From Blautia coccoides (GTDB taxonomy: Bacteria; Bacillota; Clostridia; Lachnospirales; Lachnospiraceae), in contig NZ_CP136422.1 in the NCBI RefSeq assembly GCF_034355335.1, forward strand, positions 2,576,501 through 2,640,500: a DNA stretch of 64,000 nucleotides. Reading direction: 5' to 3'. A model generated the notes under the pieces. The model did no database searches and was not told the origin of the DNA. It saw only the letters and a program-made list of their open reading frames with translations. Shown piece by piece: positions 8,984 through 18,133 of this stretch. Within the stretch, counting starts at the first letter, position 1, and each line of letters starts with the position of its first letter. The position numbers were made by a program, and so were the translations under genes.

Positions 8984-9421
8984 GTGGATAAGAAAAAATT
9001 AGTCATTGGTGTTATCGGAGCTGATGTGCACGCAGTAGGCATCAGTATTCTGGAACATGCATTTACAGGTGCAGGATTTGAGGTGATCAACCTGGGGGTT
9101 ATGGTTTCCCAGGAAGAGTATATTTCAGCAGCGATCGAGACAAATGCTGACGGCATTATGGTCTCCTCTCTCTACGGACACGGAGAGCTGGACTGCAGAG
9201 GTCTCCGCGATAAATGTGACGAGGCCGGATTAAAAGGCATCCTCCTCTATGTGGGCGGCAATATCGTAGTCGGAAAACAGCCTTTTGACGAGGTGGAGAG
9301 ACGCTTTAAAGCCATGGGATTTGACCGTGTATTCGGACCGGGCACTGCACCGGAGACCACCATTGCAGCGCTTTATGAGGACCTGGGAATCCCGGAAGAA
9401 GATCAGCAGGCAGCAGAGTAA
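8984..9421 (+). CDS. glmS: Glutamate mutase sigma (S) subunit, cobalamin binding
   Basis: This is the small B12-binding component of adenosylcobalamin-dependent glutamate mutase, which rearranges L-glutamate to (2S,3S)-3-methylaspartate. Its 145 residues form a flavodoxin-like fold. The DxHxxG motif is D14-V-H16-A-V-G19, with His16 expected to ligate cobalt; GG in YVGGNIVVG and the GPGT loop complete the site. The start is GTG with GGAAGGGAG upstream. It pairs with GlmE, encoded two genes later. Confidence 0.95.
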   Translation: MDKKKLVIGVIGADVHAVGISILEHAFTGAGFEVINLGVMVSQEEYISAAIETNADGIMVSSLYGHGELDCRGLRDKCDEAGLKGILLYVGGNIVVGKQPFDEVERRFKAMGFDRVFGPGTAPETTIAALYEDLGIPEEDQQAAE

Positions 9422-9436
9422 AAGGGGCGGTGTAAA

Positions 9437-10825
9437 ATGAAACCAGTTCTTTTGGTGGACTTTGGGAGTACCAACACCAAAGCGACGGCTGTTGACGTGG
9501 AGAATTGTGAGATTCTTGGAACGGCGGCAGCGTATACAACAGTAGAGACAGACATCAACAATGGACTTCATGACGCGATACAGGTTCTGGAGAAGACCAC
9601 AGGCTATCTGGAGTTCAGTGAGACCTATGCATGCTCCAGCGCGGCAGGCGGACTGAAAATGATATCCTGCGGACTGGTCCCCGAGCTTACGGCCCAGGCC
9701 TCCAGAGAGGCGTCTCTGGGAGCGGGCGCAAAGGTATGGAAGACTTATTCTTTTCAGCTCACCAAAGGCGATATGAAGGAGATCGAGGAATATCATCCTG
9801 ACATCATTCTGCTCACCGGAGGGACGGACGGCGGAAATACGGACTGTATTCTGTATAACGCAAAGATGCTTGCAGGACTTAGCTATGACTGTCCCATCGT
9901 GATCGCGGGAAACCGCTGCTGCGCGGATGACTGTCAGGAGATCCTGGAGGGAAGGACCACCTATATCTGTGAAAATGTAATGCCGAGACTGGGCGAGTTA
10001 AATATCGAACCCACCCAGAAGCAGATACGGGAAATCTTCCTGAACCGCATTGTGCAGGGAAAGGGGCTGACTCAGGCCATGGATCTGATGTCCGGCATTA
10101 TCATGCCCACACCGTCGGCAATGCTGACAGCTATGGAGCTTCTCTCAGACGGCTATGATGAGATTCCGGGAATCGGGGAACTGGTAGGTGTGGATCTGGG
10201 CGGTGCCACCACAGACGTGTATTCTGTGGCAGACGGAAGCCCGGCCAACGCCGCGACAGTCATCAAGGGACTGCAGGAGCCATACACCAAGCGGACTGTC
10301 GAGGGAGACATAGGGATGCGCTATAGCGTCAGAGGCATCATGGAGGCAGCAGGAGACAGAAAGCTGGCGAAAATGGCAGGGCTTGCCAGGAACAAGGTAA
10401 ACGAGCTTGTGGATTATCTGGAACACCACACAGATTACATTCCTGACAGCGAAGAGATGGAAAAAATGGATCATGCACTGGCATGTGCTGCCGTGGAGAC
10501 TGCGGTTGCCCGTCATGCCGGTTCTCTGGAACAGGTCTATACCCCCTGCGGTCTGACCTATGTACAGAGCGGAAAGGATCTGCGCCGTGTAAAATATGTG
10601 GTTGTCACAGGAGGCGCACTGATCCACGCAAAACATACAGAAGAAATTGCAAAGTATGCACTATTTGATGAAAGCAATCCTGCCTCATTAAGGCCGGAAA
10701 ACGCGGAAATCTTGGTGGATAGAAAGTATATCCTGGCTGCCATGGGACTGCTCTCAAAACAGTACCCGCAGGCTGCCCTGGAAATCATGAAGAAGGAGAT
10801 TGCTTATTATGGACATAAGGAATAA
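9437..10825 (+). CDS. glmL: Glutamate mutase-associated reactivase/chaperone GlmL (MutL)
   Basis: GlmL is an ASKHA-fold ATPase, widely co-encoded with glutamate mutase, thought to reactivate or assemble the B12 enzyme. The protein has 462 residues. The phosphate-1 loop [11 protein letters not shown] is at about 6-16, a second nucleotide motif [14 protein letters not shown] is near 252-265, and [10 protein letters not shown] is near 394. The start has GGGGCGG upstream. The 3' end overlaps the region carrying the glmE ribosome binding site, so the two are probably translationally coupled. Confidence 0.92.
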   Translation: MKPVLLVDFGSTNTKATAVDVENCEILGTAAAYTTVETDINNGLHDAIQVLEKTTGYLEFSETYACSSAAGGLKMISCGLVPELTAQASREASLGAGAKVWKTYSFQLTKGDMKEIEEYHPDIILLTGGTDGGNTDCILYNAKMLAGLSYDCPIVIAGNRCCADDCQEILEGRTTYICENVMPRLGELNIEPTQKQIREIFLNRIVQGKGLTQAMDLMSGIIMPTPSAMLTAMELLSDGYDEIPGIGELVGVDLGGATTDVYSVADGSPANAATVIKGLQEPYTKRTVEGDIGMRYSVRGIMEAAGDRKLAKMAGLARNKVNELVDYLEHHTDYIPDSEEMEKMDHALACAAVETAVARHAGSLEQVYTPCGLTYVQSGKDLRRVKYVVVTGGALIHAKHTEEIAKYALFDESNPASLRPENAEILVDRKYILAAMGLLSKQYPQAALEIMKKEIAYYGHKE

Positions 10826-12257
10826 GAAATTATCTGATGATGAGTTCTATGGAATACGGAAAGAGGTTATGGAACAGTGGCCTACCGGAAAAGAAGTAAA
10901 CTTTGAGGAGGCCATAGATTACCATAAAGCGATGCCGGAGAGCAAGAGCTTTTCACGGAAACTGGCAAATGCCAAAAAAGAGAGAAAAACACTGATCCAG
11001 CCCAGGGCCGGTGTGGCACTGATTGACGAGCATATCAAACTGCTGCAGTATCTGCAGGACAACGGCGAGGCAGATCTTTTGCCAACCACGATTGACTCCT
11101 ATACCCGTCAGAACCGCTATGAGGAAGCTGAGGTTGGAATCAAAGAATCTATCCACACCCAGAAATCCATGCTGAACGGTTTTCCGGCTGTAAACCACGG
11201 TGTATTCGGCTGCCGTTCCATTATTGAGAATCTGGATACTCCGGTACAGGTACGTCACGGCACACCGGATGCCAGGCTGCTGACAGAAATCTGCTACGCA
11301 GGCGGATTTACAAGCTATGAAGGCGGCGGTATCTCCTACAATATTCCTTACGCAAAGGATGTTCCCCTGGAGAGGACCATCTATGACTGGATGTATGTGG
11401 ACCGTCTCACAGGTATCTACGAGGAGGCAGGCGTTTCCATCAACCGTGAGCCTTATGGTCCTCTGACAGGAACACTGGTACCCCCTTCCATGTCCAATGC
11501 AGTGGCTATCATTGAGGCCATGCTGGCAGCGGAGCAGGGTGTTAAGAATGTGACCGTAGGTTACGGCCAGTGCGGTAACCTGGTACAGGACGTTGCGGCC
11601 CTCAGAGTTCTCGAGGAGCTGACAGAAGAGTATCTGGAAAAATACGGCTATGAAGATGTTACAGTTACCTCAGTGCTTCATCAGTGGATGGGCGGTTTCC
11701 CGCAGGATGAGTCAAAAGCTTTCGCTGTTATCTCCTGGGGAAGCTCTGTGGCAGCTCTGGCCAAGGCCACAAAAGTTATCGTTAAAACACCTCACGAGGC
11801 AATGGGCGTTCCGACTATGGAGGCCAATGCACAGGGACTTCGCTGTACAAAACAGGCCATCTCCCTTTTGGCGGACCAGGAACTGAAAAGCTCTGCCTTA
11901 GAGCTTGAAAAAGCCATTATCAAAGGGGAAACATGTGCTATCGTGGACAAATGTTTTGAACTTGGTATGGGCGATCTGGCTCTTGGCGCTATCCGCGGCG
12001 TGAAAGCCGGTGTGCTGGATATTCCCTTTGCCCCCAGTAAATACAATGCAGGTAAAATGCTGCCGGCCCGTGACTTTGAAGGCGCTGTGCGCTACCTGAA
12101 TGTAGCCAATGTACCGCTCCCGAGAGAGTTAAAAGACTTCAACCAGGGCAAGATTGAGCACAGGGCGAAGATGGAGAAGAGAAAAGCATCCTTCCAGATG
12201 GTCATCGACGATGTATATGCCATCAGCAAAGGAAGACTGGTTGGCAAACCTAAATAA
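10809..12257 (+). CDS. glmE: Glutamate mutase epsilon (E) subunit
   Basis: This is the catalytic TIM-barrel subunit of glutamate mutase, which binds glutamate and the adenosyl radical over GlmS-bound cobalamin. I place the start at ATG 10809, giving 482 residues, close to the 483 known for the Clostridium cochlearium protein. AAGGAG lies about 10 bases ahead, inside glmL. An in-frame TTG at 10800 is inferior. Visible signature stretches include [30 protein letters not shown] and [18 protein letters not shown]. It acts with glmS, glmL and mal. Confidence 0.95.
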   Translation: MDIRNKKLSDDEFYGIRKEVMEQWPTGKEVNFEEAIDYHKAMPESKSFSRKLANAKKERKTLIQPRAGVALIDEHIKLLQYLQDNGEADLLPTTIDSYTRQNRYEEAEVGIKESIHTQKSMLNGFPAVNHGVFGCRSIIENLDTPVQVRHGTPDARLLTEICYAGGFTSYEGGGISYNIPYAKDVPLERTIYDWMYVDRLTGIYEEAGVSINREPYGPLTGTLVPPSMSNAVAIIEAMLAAEQGVKNVTVGYGQCGNLVQDVAALRVLEELTEEYLEKYGYEDVTVTSVLHQWMGGFPQDESKAFAVISWGSSVAALAKATKVIVKTPHEAMGVPTMEANAQGLRCTKQAISLLADQELKSSALELEKAIIKGETCAIVDKCFELGMGDLALGAIRGVKAGVLDIPFAPSKYNAGKMLPARDFEGAVRYLNVANVPLPRELKDFNQGKIEHRAKMEKRKASFQMVIDDVYAISKGRLVGKPK

Positions 12258-12288
12258 AAGAGAAGGCATATCCCATAGTTACAAGATC

Positions 12289-12316
12289 GTAACCGTTCAG
12301 ATATCTGGGCGGTTAC
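12289..12316 (+). promoter_or_regulatory. Long hairpin in the glmE-mal gap
   Basis: GTAACCGTTCAGA (12289-12301) pairs with TCTGGGCGGTTAC (12304-12316), counting two G-U pairs in the middle. No T-run follows, so it is not a terminator. It may stabilise or process the mRNA between the mutase and methylaspartase genes. Confidence 0.5.
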
Positions 12317-12346
12317 ACAAAATCACAATAATAGGAGAAGTGTATC

Positions 12347-13597
12347 ATGAAAATTGTAGATGTTGTTTGTTCCAAAGCAAGAACAGGGTTTTTCTTTGAT
12401 GATCAGAGAGCGATCAAAAAAGGTGCTGTGGCAGATGGTTCCGCATATTTTGGCGAGACTGTGACACCAGGATTCAAATCCGTAAGACAGGCAGGAGAAG
12501 CCATCTCCGTTATGCTGATCTTAGAGGACGGACAGATCGCATGGGGAGACTGCGCGGCTGTACAGTATTCCGGCGCAGGCGGAAGGGATCCGCTGTTTTT
12601 GGCAGAGGACTTTATCCCCATCATCGAAAAGTATATCAAGCCTGAACTGGTAGGTAGGGAAGCAGACAGCTTCAAGGATATGTGTGCCATGCTGGAAAAT
12701 CTCCAGGTAGAGGGAAAGAGACTGCATACAGCCATCCGTTATGGTGTGAGCCAGGCGATTCTGGACGCAGTGGCAAAAGCTTCCGGAAGACTTATGTGTG
12801 AGGTAGTGGCAGACGAATATGGCACAACGGTTTCCGAGGAGCCGATCCCAATCTTCACCCAGTCCGGTGACAACAGATATGACAACTCTGACAAGATGAT
12901 CTTAAAAGGCGCGGCAGTTATGCCCCATGCTCTCATCAATAATGTGAAGACAAAGCTGGGCGAGCACGGAGAACTCTTAAAAGAGTATGTGAAATGGCTC
13001 AGCGACCGTGTGTTGAAGCTGCGCAGCGATGAGAACTACATGCCTGTATTCCACATTGACGTATACGGTACCATCGGTGCCATCTTCGGCGTGGACAACT
13101 ACACAGCTATGGCAGATTATCTGGCAGAGCTGGAAGAGGCTGCAAAACCCTTCCACCTGAGGATTGAAGGACCTATGGACGCAGAGGAGAGAGAAAAACA
13201 GATGCTCTGCTTAAAAGGTCTGAGAGAAGAAGTGGACAGAAGAGGCATTGATGTGGAGCTGGTTGCTGACGAGTGGTGCAACACCTTGGAAGATGTCAAA
13301 TACTTTGCTGACAACAAATCAGGCCATATGGCTCAGATCAAGACTCCTGACCTGGGCGGTATCAACAACATTGTGGAAGCTGTTCTTTACTGCAAGGAAA
13401 AAGGCTTCGGCGCTTATCAGGGCGGTACCTGCAACGAGACAGACCGTTCCGCTCAGGTATGTGTAAACTGCGCAATGGCTACCAAACCGGACCAGATCCT
13501 GGCAAAACCGGGCATGGGAGTTGATGAAGGCTACATGATCGTATACAATGAAATGCAGAGGATCATTGCACTGAGAAACGCAAAAAAGAATAAATAA
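12347..13597 (+). CDS. mal: Methylaspartate ammonia-lyase
   Basis: The enzyme removes ammonia from (2S,3S)-3-methylaspartate to give mesaconate; it belongs to the enolase superfamily and needs Mg2+. The length of 416 residues matches the clostridial enzymes (about 413). The catalytic pair is conserved, with His194 in MPHALIN and Lys332 in AQIKTPDLGG, corresponding to the characterised His194/Lys331. Metal-ligand segments FHIDVYG (near 234), RIEGPMD (near 272) and VADEWCN (near 306) are visible. RBS ATAGGAG precedes the ATG. Confidence 0.96.
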   Translation: MKIVDVVCSKARTGFFFDDQRAIKKGAVADGSAYFGETVTPGFKSVRQAGEAISVMLILEDGQIAWGDCAAVQYSGAGGRDPLFLAEDFIPIIEKYIKPELVGREADSFKDMCAMLENLQVEGKRLHTAIRYGVSQAILDAVAKASGRLMCEVVADEYGTTVSEEPIPIFTQSGDNRYDNSDKMILKGAAVMPHALINNVKTKLGEHGELLKEYVKWLSDRVLKLRSDENYMPVFHIDVYGTIGAIFGVDNYTAMADYLAELEEAAKPFHLRIEGPMDAEEREKQMLCLKGLREEVDRRGIDVELVADEWCNTLEDVKYFADNKSGHMAQIKTPDLGGINNIVEAVLYCKEKGFGAYQGGTCNETDRSAQVCVNCAMATKPDQILAKPGMGVDEGYMIVYNEMQRIIALRNAKKNK

Positions 13598-13623
13598 AAC
13601 AAATTTTTGAAACGTGCCAGACT

Positions 13624-13649
13624 GTTCTGCGGGCTTTTGCCGGCAGGAC
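13624..13649 (+). promoter_or_regulatory. Hairpin in the mal to P-loop gene gap
   Basis: GTTCTGC-G-GGC (13624-13634) faces GCC-G-GCAGGAC (13639-13649) across a TTTT loop with one G:G mismatch. It lies between mal and the next gene and is not followed by a T-run. Its role is unknown. Confidence 0.35.
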
Positions 13650-13686
13650 GGTCCGGCTGTTTCAGCATATTGGGAAGGAAGAGTCT

Positions 13687-14625
13687 ATGGCATATTCAAA
13701 ACAGATGCAGGAAGGAAACCTGTACAGCTTTTATTTTGCTCCCAGAGGAAACCGGCGTATGGCGGATCTGGGAATGCAGCTCAGCCAGATGTATTTAAGC
13801 CCTTTTGACCATATTATTGGAATCATAGGAGATGCCGGGGCAGGAAAGAGCCTGCTCATCAAAGGAATGTTTCCCGGCATTGATCTGACCAATGATGATG
13901 AGGGCGTGAACATCCGCCCCCTGCCCCTTCTTCATGAAGATCTGACAGACCCCTTTTCCCCGCACACCTATCATCTGGATATCCGCTTTGAATCAGCATT
14001 TACCCAGATGCATGTGCTGGCAGACACCATTTTGGATGCTGCCAATCACGGGAAGCAGGTCATTGTGGAACATTTTGATTTGATTTATCCCATGCTGCAC
14101 AGAAACGCGGATCTGCTTGTGGGAATCGGTGAGGAGATCATTATCACTAGACCGAATATGTTCGGCCCTCTGCCGGAAAACATCGCCAATATTGTACATA
14201 AATCCGTAAAATACAGAAAGATGGCCCACACCTTGGAGGATCTATGCGTGTATTATATGGGTGACGGCTATGCCCAGGACGGTCCGCGCTCGGATGTGCG
14301 CCACGGATTCGTGCTGGAGTTTGAGAATAAGCCGGATGTGGATGTGTACGAGCTGGAGAAAAAAGTGAAGGACGCGGTGAAGCAGGATCTGTCTGTGTCC
14401 TACTACGATGAAAATCATGTGCAGATCGGGGAGATGGTCCTGGAATGTCTGGGACCGCGTATGCATGTGTCCAGCACAGGAAAAATCGAGGATTTCACCC
14501 TGGTAAAAGACTATCCCATTGATCCCAGGACCGGGTATTATATGCTGGTGGGACTGATCGGAAAACACAGATCTGAGGATCTGTCAGACTTTAACCGAAT
14601 TGATGTGAAGCAGCAGTTAAGCTGA
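13687..14625 (+). CDS. P-loop NTPase with degenerate alanyl-tRNA-synthetase second-additional-domain-like C-terminus
   Basis: I do not know an established function. Residues 43-60 contain a clear Walker A loop, GDAGAGKS (48-55), and VIVEHFDLI near 130 is a plausible Walker B-like strand. The C-terminal half resembles the tRNA-SAD zinc domain of AlaRS/AlaX: IGEMVLECLG then MHVSSTGKIEDF (about 246-273) lines up with the usual IG-x-ELCGGTHVxxTG-xIG-x-F pattern. The metal-binding Cys of CGGTH is replaced (GPRMH), while the His is kept. The gene sits between methylaspartase and the mesaconate hydratase subunits, so a role in the glutamate fermentation pathway, such as cofactor handling or regulation, is inferred. 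RBS GGGAAGGAAG supports the ATG. Confidence 0.7.
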   Translation: MAYSKQMQEGNLYSFYFAPRGNRRMADLGMQLSQMYLSPFDHIIGIIGDAGAGKSLLIKGMFPGIDLTNDDEGVNIRPLPLLHEDLTDPFSPHTYHLDIRFESAFTQMHVLADTILDAANHGKQVIVEHFDLIYPMLHRNADLLVGIGEEIIITRPNMFGPLPENIANIVHKSVKYRKMAHTLEDLCVYYMGDGYAQDGPRSDVRHGFVLEFENKPDVDVYELEKKVKDAVKQDLSVSYYDENHVQIGEMVLECLGPRMHVSSTGKIEDFTLVKDYPIDPRTGYYMLVGLIGKHRSEDLSDFNRIDVKQQLS

Positions 14626-14658
14626 ACAGGGAAGAAATAAATTTTGGAGGAAAAAGGC

Positions 14659-15504
14659 ATGGTTCGCAGTGTAAACGTGGAACTTTTAACAGATAACATC
14701 AAAGAGATGTGTATTCAGGCCAACCACTATCTTGCCCCGGATATGGACAGGGCGATGAAGTCTGCCTGTGAGAGAGAGACAAAGCCACTGGCAAAACAGA
14801 TCCTGGGACAGCTTCTGGAGAATCTGGACATTGCAGGAAAGGATATGATCCCCATCTGCCAGGATACAGGCATGGCGGTGGTATTCTTAAAAATCGGACA
14901 GGATGTGCATTTTGAGGGCGGCAGCGTGGAAGAGGCTGTGAACGAAGGCGTCCGCAGAGGATATGAGGAAGGCTACCTGCGCAAATCTGTCGTGGGAGAT
15001 CCTCTTCTTCGTGTAAACACAAAGGACAACACACCTGCTGTTATCCACTATGAGCTGGTACCGGGGGATCAGGTGGAGATCACTGTGGCGCCCAAAGGGT
15101 TCGGCAGTGAGAATATGAGCAAAATCTACATGCTGAAACCCTCAGACGGCGTGGAGGGTGTAAAAGATGCCATCGTCAGTGCTGTCAGGGAGGCCGGACC
15201 AAATGCGTGCCCTCCGGTGGTTGTGGGCGTGGGCATTGGAGGTACCTTTGAGAAAGCTGCTGTTCTGGCGAAAAAAGCCCTGACAAGGGAAATAGGAACC
15301 CATTCAGAACTGGAACATATCAGAGAACTGGAAGAAGAACTGCTGGCGAAGATCAATGAGATCGGCCTGGGACCTGCAGGCCTGGGCGGAGATATTACGG
15401 CACTTGCTGTGAATATCAACACATATGCCACACATATTGCCGGCCTGCCTGTGGCGGTGAATATCTGCTGTCATGTGAACCGGCATATAGTTAGGACAAT
15501 CTGA
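14659..15504 (+). CDS. Class I fumarase-type hydratase alpha subunit (probable mesaconate hydratase)
   Basis: This is the alpha subunit of a two-component, [4Fe-4S]-dependent class I fumarate/mesaconate hydratase. ATG 14659 (281 residues) is preferred because TTGGAGG lies 8 bases upstream; an in-frame TTG at 14644 is inside that ribosome binding site. Likely Fe-S ligands are the Cys of IPICQDTGM (near 74), the Cys of PNACPPVVVGVGIGG (near 184) and a Cys in NICCHVNRH close to the end. In this operon the expected reaction is mesaconate plus water to (S)-citramalate; class I fumarases often do both reactions. Confidence 0.92.
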   Translation: MVRSVNVELLTDNIKEMCIQANHYLAPDMDRAMKSACERETKPLAKQILGQLLENLDIAGKDMIPICQDTGMAVVFLKIGQDVHFEGGSVEEAVNEGVRRGYEEGYLRKSVVGDPLLRVNTKDNTPAVIHYELVPGDQVEITVAPKGFGSENMSKIYMLKPSDGVEGVKDAIVSAVREAGPNACPPVVVGVGIGGTFEKAAVLAKKALTREIGTHSELEHIRELEEELLAKINEIGLGPAGLGGDITALAVNINTYATHIAGLPVAVNICCHVNRHIVRTI

Positions 15505-15536
15505 TTCCGGTGTGAGGATATGAAGGAGGTTTTGTT

Positions 15537-16073
15537 ATGGATAGATATTTGAACGCGCCGCTTGACAGGGAGGAAGTAAAGTCACTTCATGCAGGCGATT
15601 ATGTGTATATTACGGGAACCATTTATACCGCCAGGGATGCTGCCCATCTCCGTATGGACCAGGCGCTTGACAGGGGAGAGAAGCTTCCCATTGAGATGGA
15701 GGGAAATGTGATCTATTATATGGGTCCCACTCCGGCCAGGGAAGGCCGTCCCATAGGCTCTGCAGGGCCTACCACAGCCAGCCGTATGGATAAATACGCG
15801 CCAAGGCTTCTAGACTTAGGACTTACCGGCATGATCGGAAAGGGAAAGAGAAAGAAAGAGGTCACAGATGCCATTGTCAGAAATGGTGCTGTGTTCTTTG
15901 CCGCTGTGGGCGGGGCAGGGGCACTGCTCTCAAAGTGCATTAAGAAGGCAGAGGTCATCGCCTATGATGATTTGGGGACAGAGGCTGTCCGCAGGCTGGA
16001 AGTGGAAAAGTTTCCTGTCATAGTGGTCATTGATGCACAGGGAAGGAATCTTTACGAAGAAGTTTGTAAATAG
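15537..16073 (+). CDS. Class I fumarase-type hydratase beta subunit (probable mesaconate hydratase)
   Basis: This is the C-terminal partner of the preceding alpha subunit, 178 residues. The swivelling-domain hallmarks GDYVYITGTIYTARDAAH (about 21-38), GPTPAREGRPIGSAGPTTASRMD (about 63-85) and MIGKGKRK (near 102) are typical of fumarase beta chains. AAGGAGG precedes the ATG, and the gene lies 32 bases after the alpha gene. It is the last gene of the fermentation cluster; a strong terminator follows within 20 bases. Confidence 0.92.
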   Translation: MDRYLNAPLDREEVKSLHAGDYVYITGTIYTARDAAHLRMDQALDRGEKLPIEMEGNVIYYMGPTPAREGRPIGSAGPTTASRMDKYAPRLLDLGLTGMIGKGKRKKEVTDAIVRNGAVFFAAVGGAGALLSKCIKKAEVIAYDDLGTEAVRRLEVEKFPVIVVIDAQGRNLYEEVCK

Positions 16074-16087
16074 TTGATATATAAGTG

Positions 16088-16123
16088 CAGCGGAAGGGGG
16101 ATTTCTCCCTCCGCTGTTTTTTT
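16088..16123 (+). terminator. Intrinsic terminator closing the urocanate/glutamate fermentation cluster
   Basis: The arm CAGCGGAAGGGGG (16088-16100) pairs with CTCCCTCCGCTG (to 16116) around an ATTT-type loop, with a one-base slip in the G-run. Seven Ts follow directly. Confidence 0.85.
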
Positions 16124-16148
16124 CTATTTTTTATGGTTATATCTGTCA

Positions 16149-16177
16149 TTGGAATAAATGAAAACTTAGGGTATAAT
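16149..16177 (+). promoter_or_regulatory. Sigma-A-type promoter for the 16207-17947 gene pair
   Basis: TTGGAA (16149-16154), a 17-base spacer, then TATAAT (16172-16177). It lies 30 bases before the gene, directly after the cluster terminator. Confidence 0.7.
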
Positions 16178-16206
16178 ATGGAATATAAACAGGAAAGGAA
16201 TACACT

Positions 16207-17073
16207 ATGAAAAAAAAGACAATTATTGTGATCGCAGTGACAGGTGTGCTGGCCGCTGCTGCGGCTGTTTCGGTTTTCTGGTTTGGAAAAGAGAAAAAGG
16301 ACAGGGAGGCTGAAAGTACAGCACTCGAAGCTTTGTTTTTACGGGATGGCAGCGGAGAGACCATAGGAAATTATCTGTTTGTCAATACACAGAACGGCAC
16401 TCCGTTTACAGGACCGCTTCCGGAGGGAAGTATTCTGGATGAACAGGGAGAAAATCTGGCCCAGTGGGAGCTGGAGAACGGTGATGTTGTGAAGATTTAC
16501 GGCAATGGCATTATGACCATGTCTTATCCGGGACAGTATCCGGGCATTACCAGGATCGTGAGGACAGAGAAACAGAACCGGAAGCTTCTGGAACAATACG
16601 GTGAGCTTTTAGAGCAGTTCAGTTACCAGGAAGAAGCCTCTTCCCTGCCTTTTTTGGATCTGGAATACAGCCAGCCCCAGGCGAAGGTTACTGCCGCTGT
16701 GAATACTATCGGCGGATACCGATGGGAATATGAGAATGAGGATGGTGAGACCGTCAGTGAGACCACAGATGCCCCCTCTATTCTGCAGTGGAGCGAGTAT
16801 GAGGAGATAAAGATACCGGAGCATACGGATGTGAAGCTTGTCTTTTCAAAAGAACCAAAAGAGATAACCGTGACGCGCTATGACTCCTCTGCACAGGGGC
16901 AGGCAGAGGACGCCGGGACGGAACAAAAGGGAGAGTCTGTGACAGTCACATCCGGGGAAGAGGGCAGTGTCCTGCAGGCAGAACCGGGATATATTTACAG
17001 TGTGAAGGCAAAGTGGGACAACGGGGAGGCGGAATACGGTTTTCAAACCTTCCCCATGCCTTCTCTGCAATAG
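16207..17073 (+). CDS. Membrane-anchored hypothetical protein
   Basis: I do not recognise the family. The 288-residue product has a basic start (MKKKT) and one hydrophobic segment at about 5-27, with no lipobox cysteine, so it is probably anchored with its bulk outside the cell. The rest is hydrophilic and acidic. A central part resembles a small beta-rich domain (TPFTGPLPEGSILDEQGENLAQWELENGDVVKIYG, about 60-95). A second beta-rich segment near 150-230 is followed by a Gln/Glu-rich linker. It has its own promoter and is followed 50 bases later by an MBL-fold hydrolase. Confidence 0.75.
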   Translation: MKKKTIIVIAVTGVLAAAAAVSVFWFGKEKKDREAESTALEALFLRDGSGETIGNYLFVNTQNGTPFTGPLPEGSILDEQGENLAQWELENGDVVKIYGNGIMTMSYPGQYPGITRIVRTEKQNRKLLEQYGELLEQFSYQEEASSLPFLDLEYSQPQAKVTAAVNTIGGYRWEYENEDGETVSETTDAPSILQWSEYEEIKIPEHTDVKLVFSKEPKEITVTRYDSSAQGQAEDAGTEQKGESVTVTSGEEGSVLQAEPGYIYSVKAKWDNGEAEYGFQTFPMPSLQ

Positions 17074-17122
17074 AGGGACATGCTGTGAAACTGTCAACTG
17101 TCCGGACGCAGGGGGAGCGAAA

Positions 17123-17947
17123 ATGAAGATTACCATATTAAATGAAAATACAGTTTACAGGCAGGGACTTCTGGCAGAACATGGGCTGTCTGTTCTGATC
17201 GAGGAGCGTAACAGGAGATTTTTGATGGACACCGGACAGAGTGATGTGTTTTTGAAAAATGCAGAAGCTCTGGGGGTGGATCTGGAAGATTTGGACGGCA
17301 TACTGCTCAGCCATGGCCATTACGACCACTGCGGAGGTATGGAATATCTGGATAAAAGCCGCGGGCTGCCGCCTGTGTACATACAAAAAAGTGCCTTTGA
17401 AAAGAAGTACAGCGGCACGCGGAAAGACAGGCATTTCATTGGCATTCCGGGAAACCATGAAAACTGGATGGCCAATGTTCATTTTACCGGGGATACGGAA
17501 GAAATAGCACCCGGGTTCTGGCTGATCGGAAATATTCCATACCGCACGGATTTTGAGGAACGGCCGGCCGGATTCTGGATACGGGATGAAAGATGTGCAG
17601 ATGCGGTCTGGCGGGCGGATGAGATGGAGGATGAGCAGATACTGGCTGTGTGTACAGAAAAAGGGCTTTGTCTGTTCATGGGATGCAGCCACAGAGGTGT
17701 GATCAACTGCATCCTGCGGGCAAAGGAAGTTCTGCCGGATATGCCTGTCTACAGTGTGTTTGCAGGTATGCATTTGGGAAAGGCAGGCACAGGCAGGATC
17801 AAAGAGACGATCGAGAGTCTGAGAAGGATGGATATTCCGCTTCTTTTTCCTGTGCACTGTACAGGAAAAAGAGCTGCCGGGATGATGGCCTCGGCATTTC
17901 CGGACACCTGTATTCTGGTAGAGACAGGGCAGGTGTTGGAGTTTTAA
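17123..17947 (+). CDS. Metallo-beta-lactamase-fold hydrolase
   Basis: The 274-residue cytoplasmic protein has the MBL metal motif HGHYDHCGG at about 62-70 (HxHxDH), a further metal His in GCSHRGVIN near 191, and FPVHCTGKRAA near 238. The N-terminal ILNENTV...GLSVLIE...FLMDTGQSDVFLKNAEALG pattern is that of the subgroup including proteins annotated as dihydropterin-6-methyl-aminobenzene-phosphate synthases. The actual substrate is unknown. RBS GGGGGAG precedes the ATG. It probably forms a two-gene unit with the membrane protein upstream. Confidence 0.85.
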   Translation: MKITILNENTVYRQGLLAEHGLSVLIEERNRRFLMDTGQSDVFLKNAEALGVDLEDLDGILLSHGHYDHCGGMEYLDKSRGLPPVYIQKSAFEKKYSGTRKDRHFIGIPGNHENWMANVHFTGDTEEIAPGFWLIGNIPYRTDFEERPAGFWIRDERCADAVWRADEMEDEQILAVCTEKGLCLFMGCSHRGVINCILRAKEVLPDMPVYSVFAGMHLGKAGTGRIKETIESLRRMDIPLLFPVHCTGKRAAGMMASAFPDTCILVETGQVLEF

Positions 17948-18133
17948 TACCGGCCGCCCCATACACGCTTTGGATAAAACGTTTTCCCGTCTACATGCTT
18001 TGGGGGGCAAAATGCAAATTTTTGAGGACAAGAACAGGATTTAGGTGTATACTAAAAGAAGAAAAAGCCGGCAGTTTTCTGCCATTAAAAAAATAAAATA
18101 TTACTAAAATATACAACAGGAGAACATAGGACA

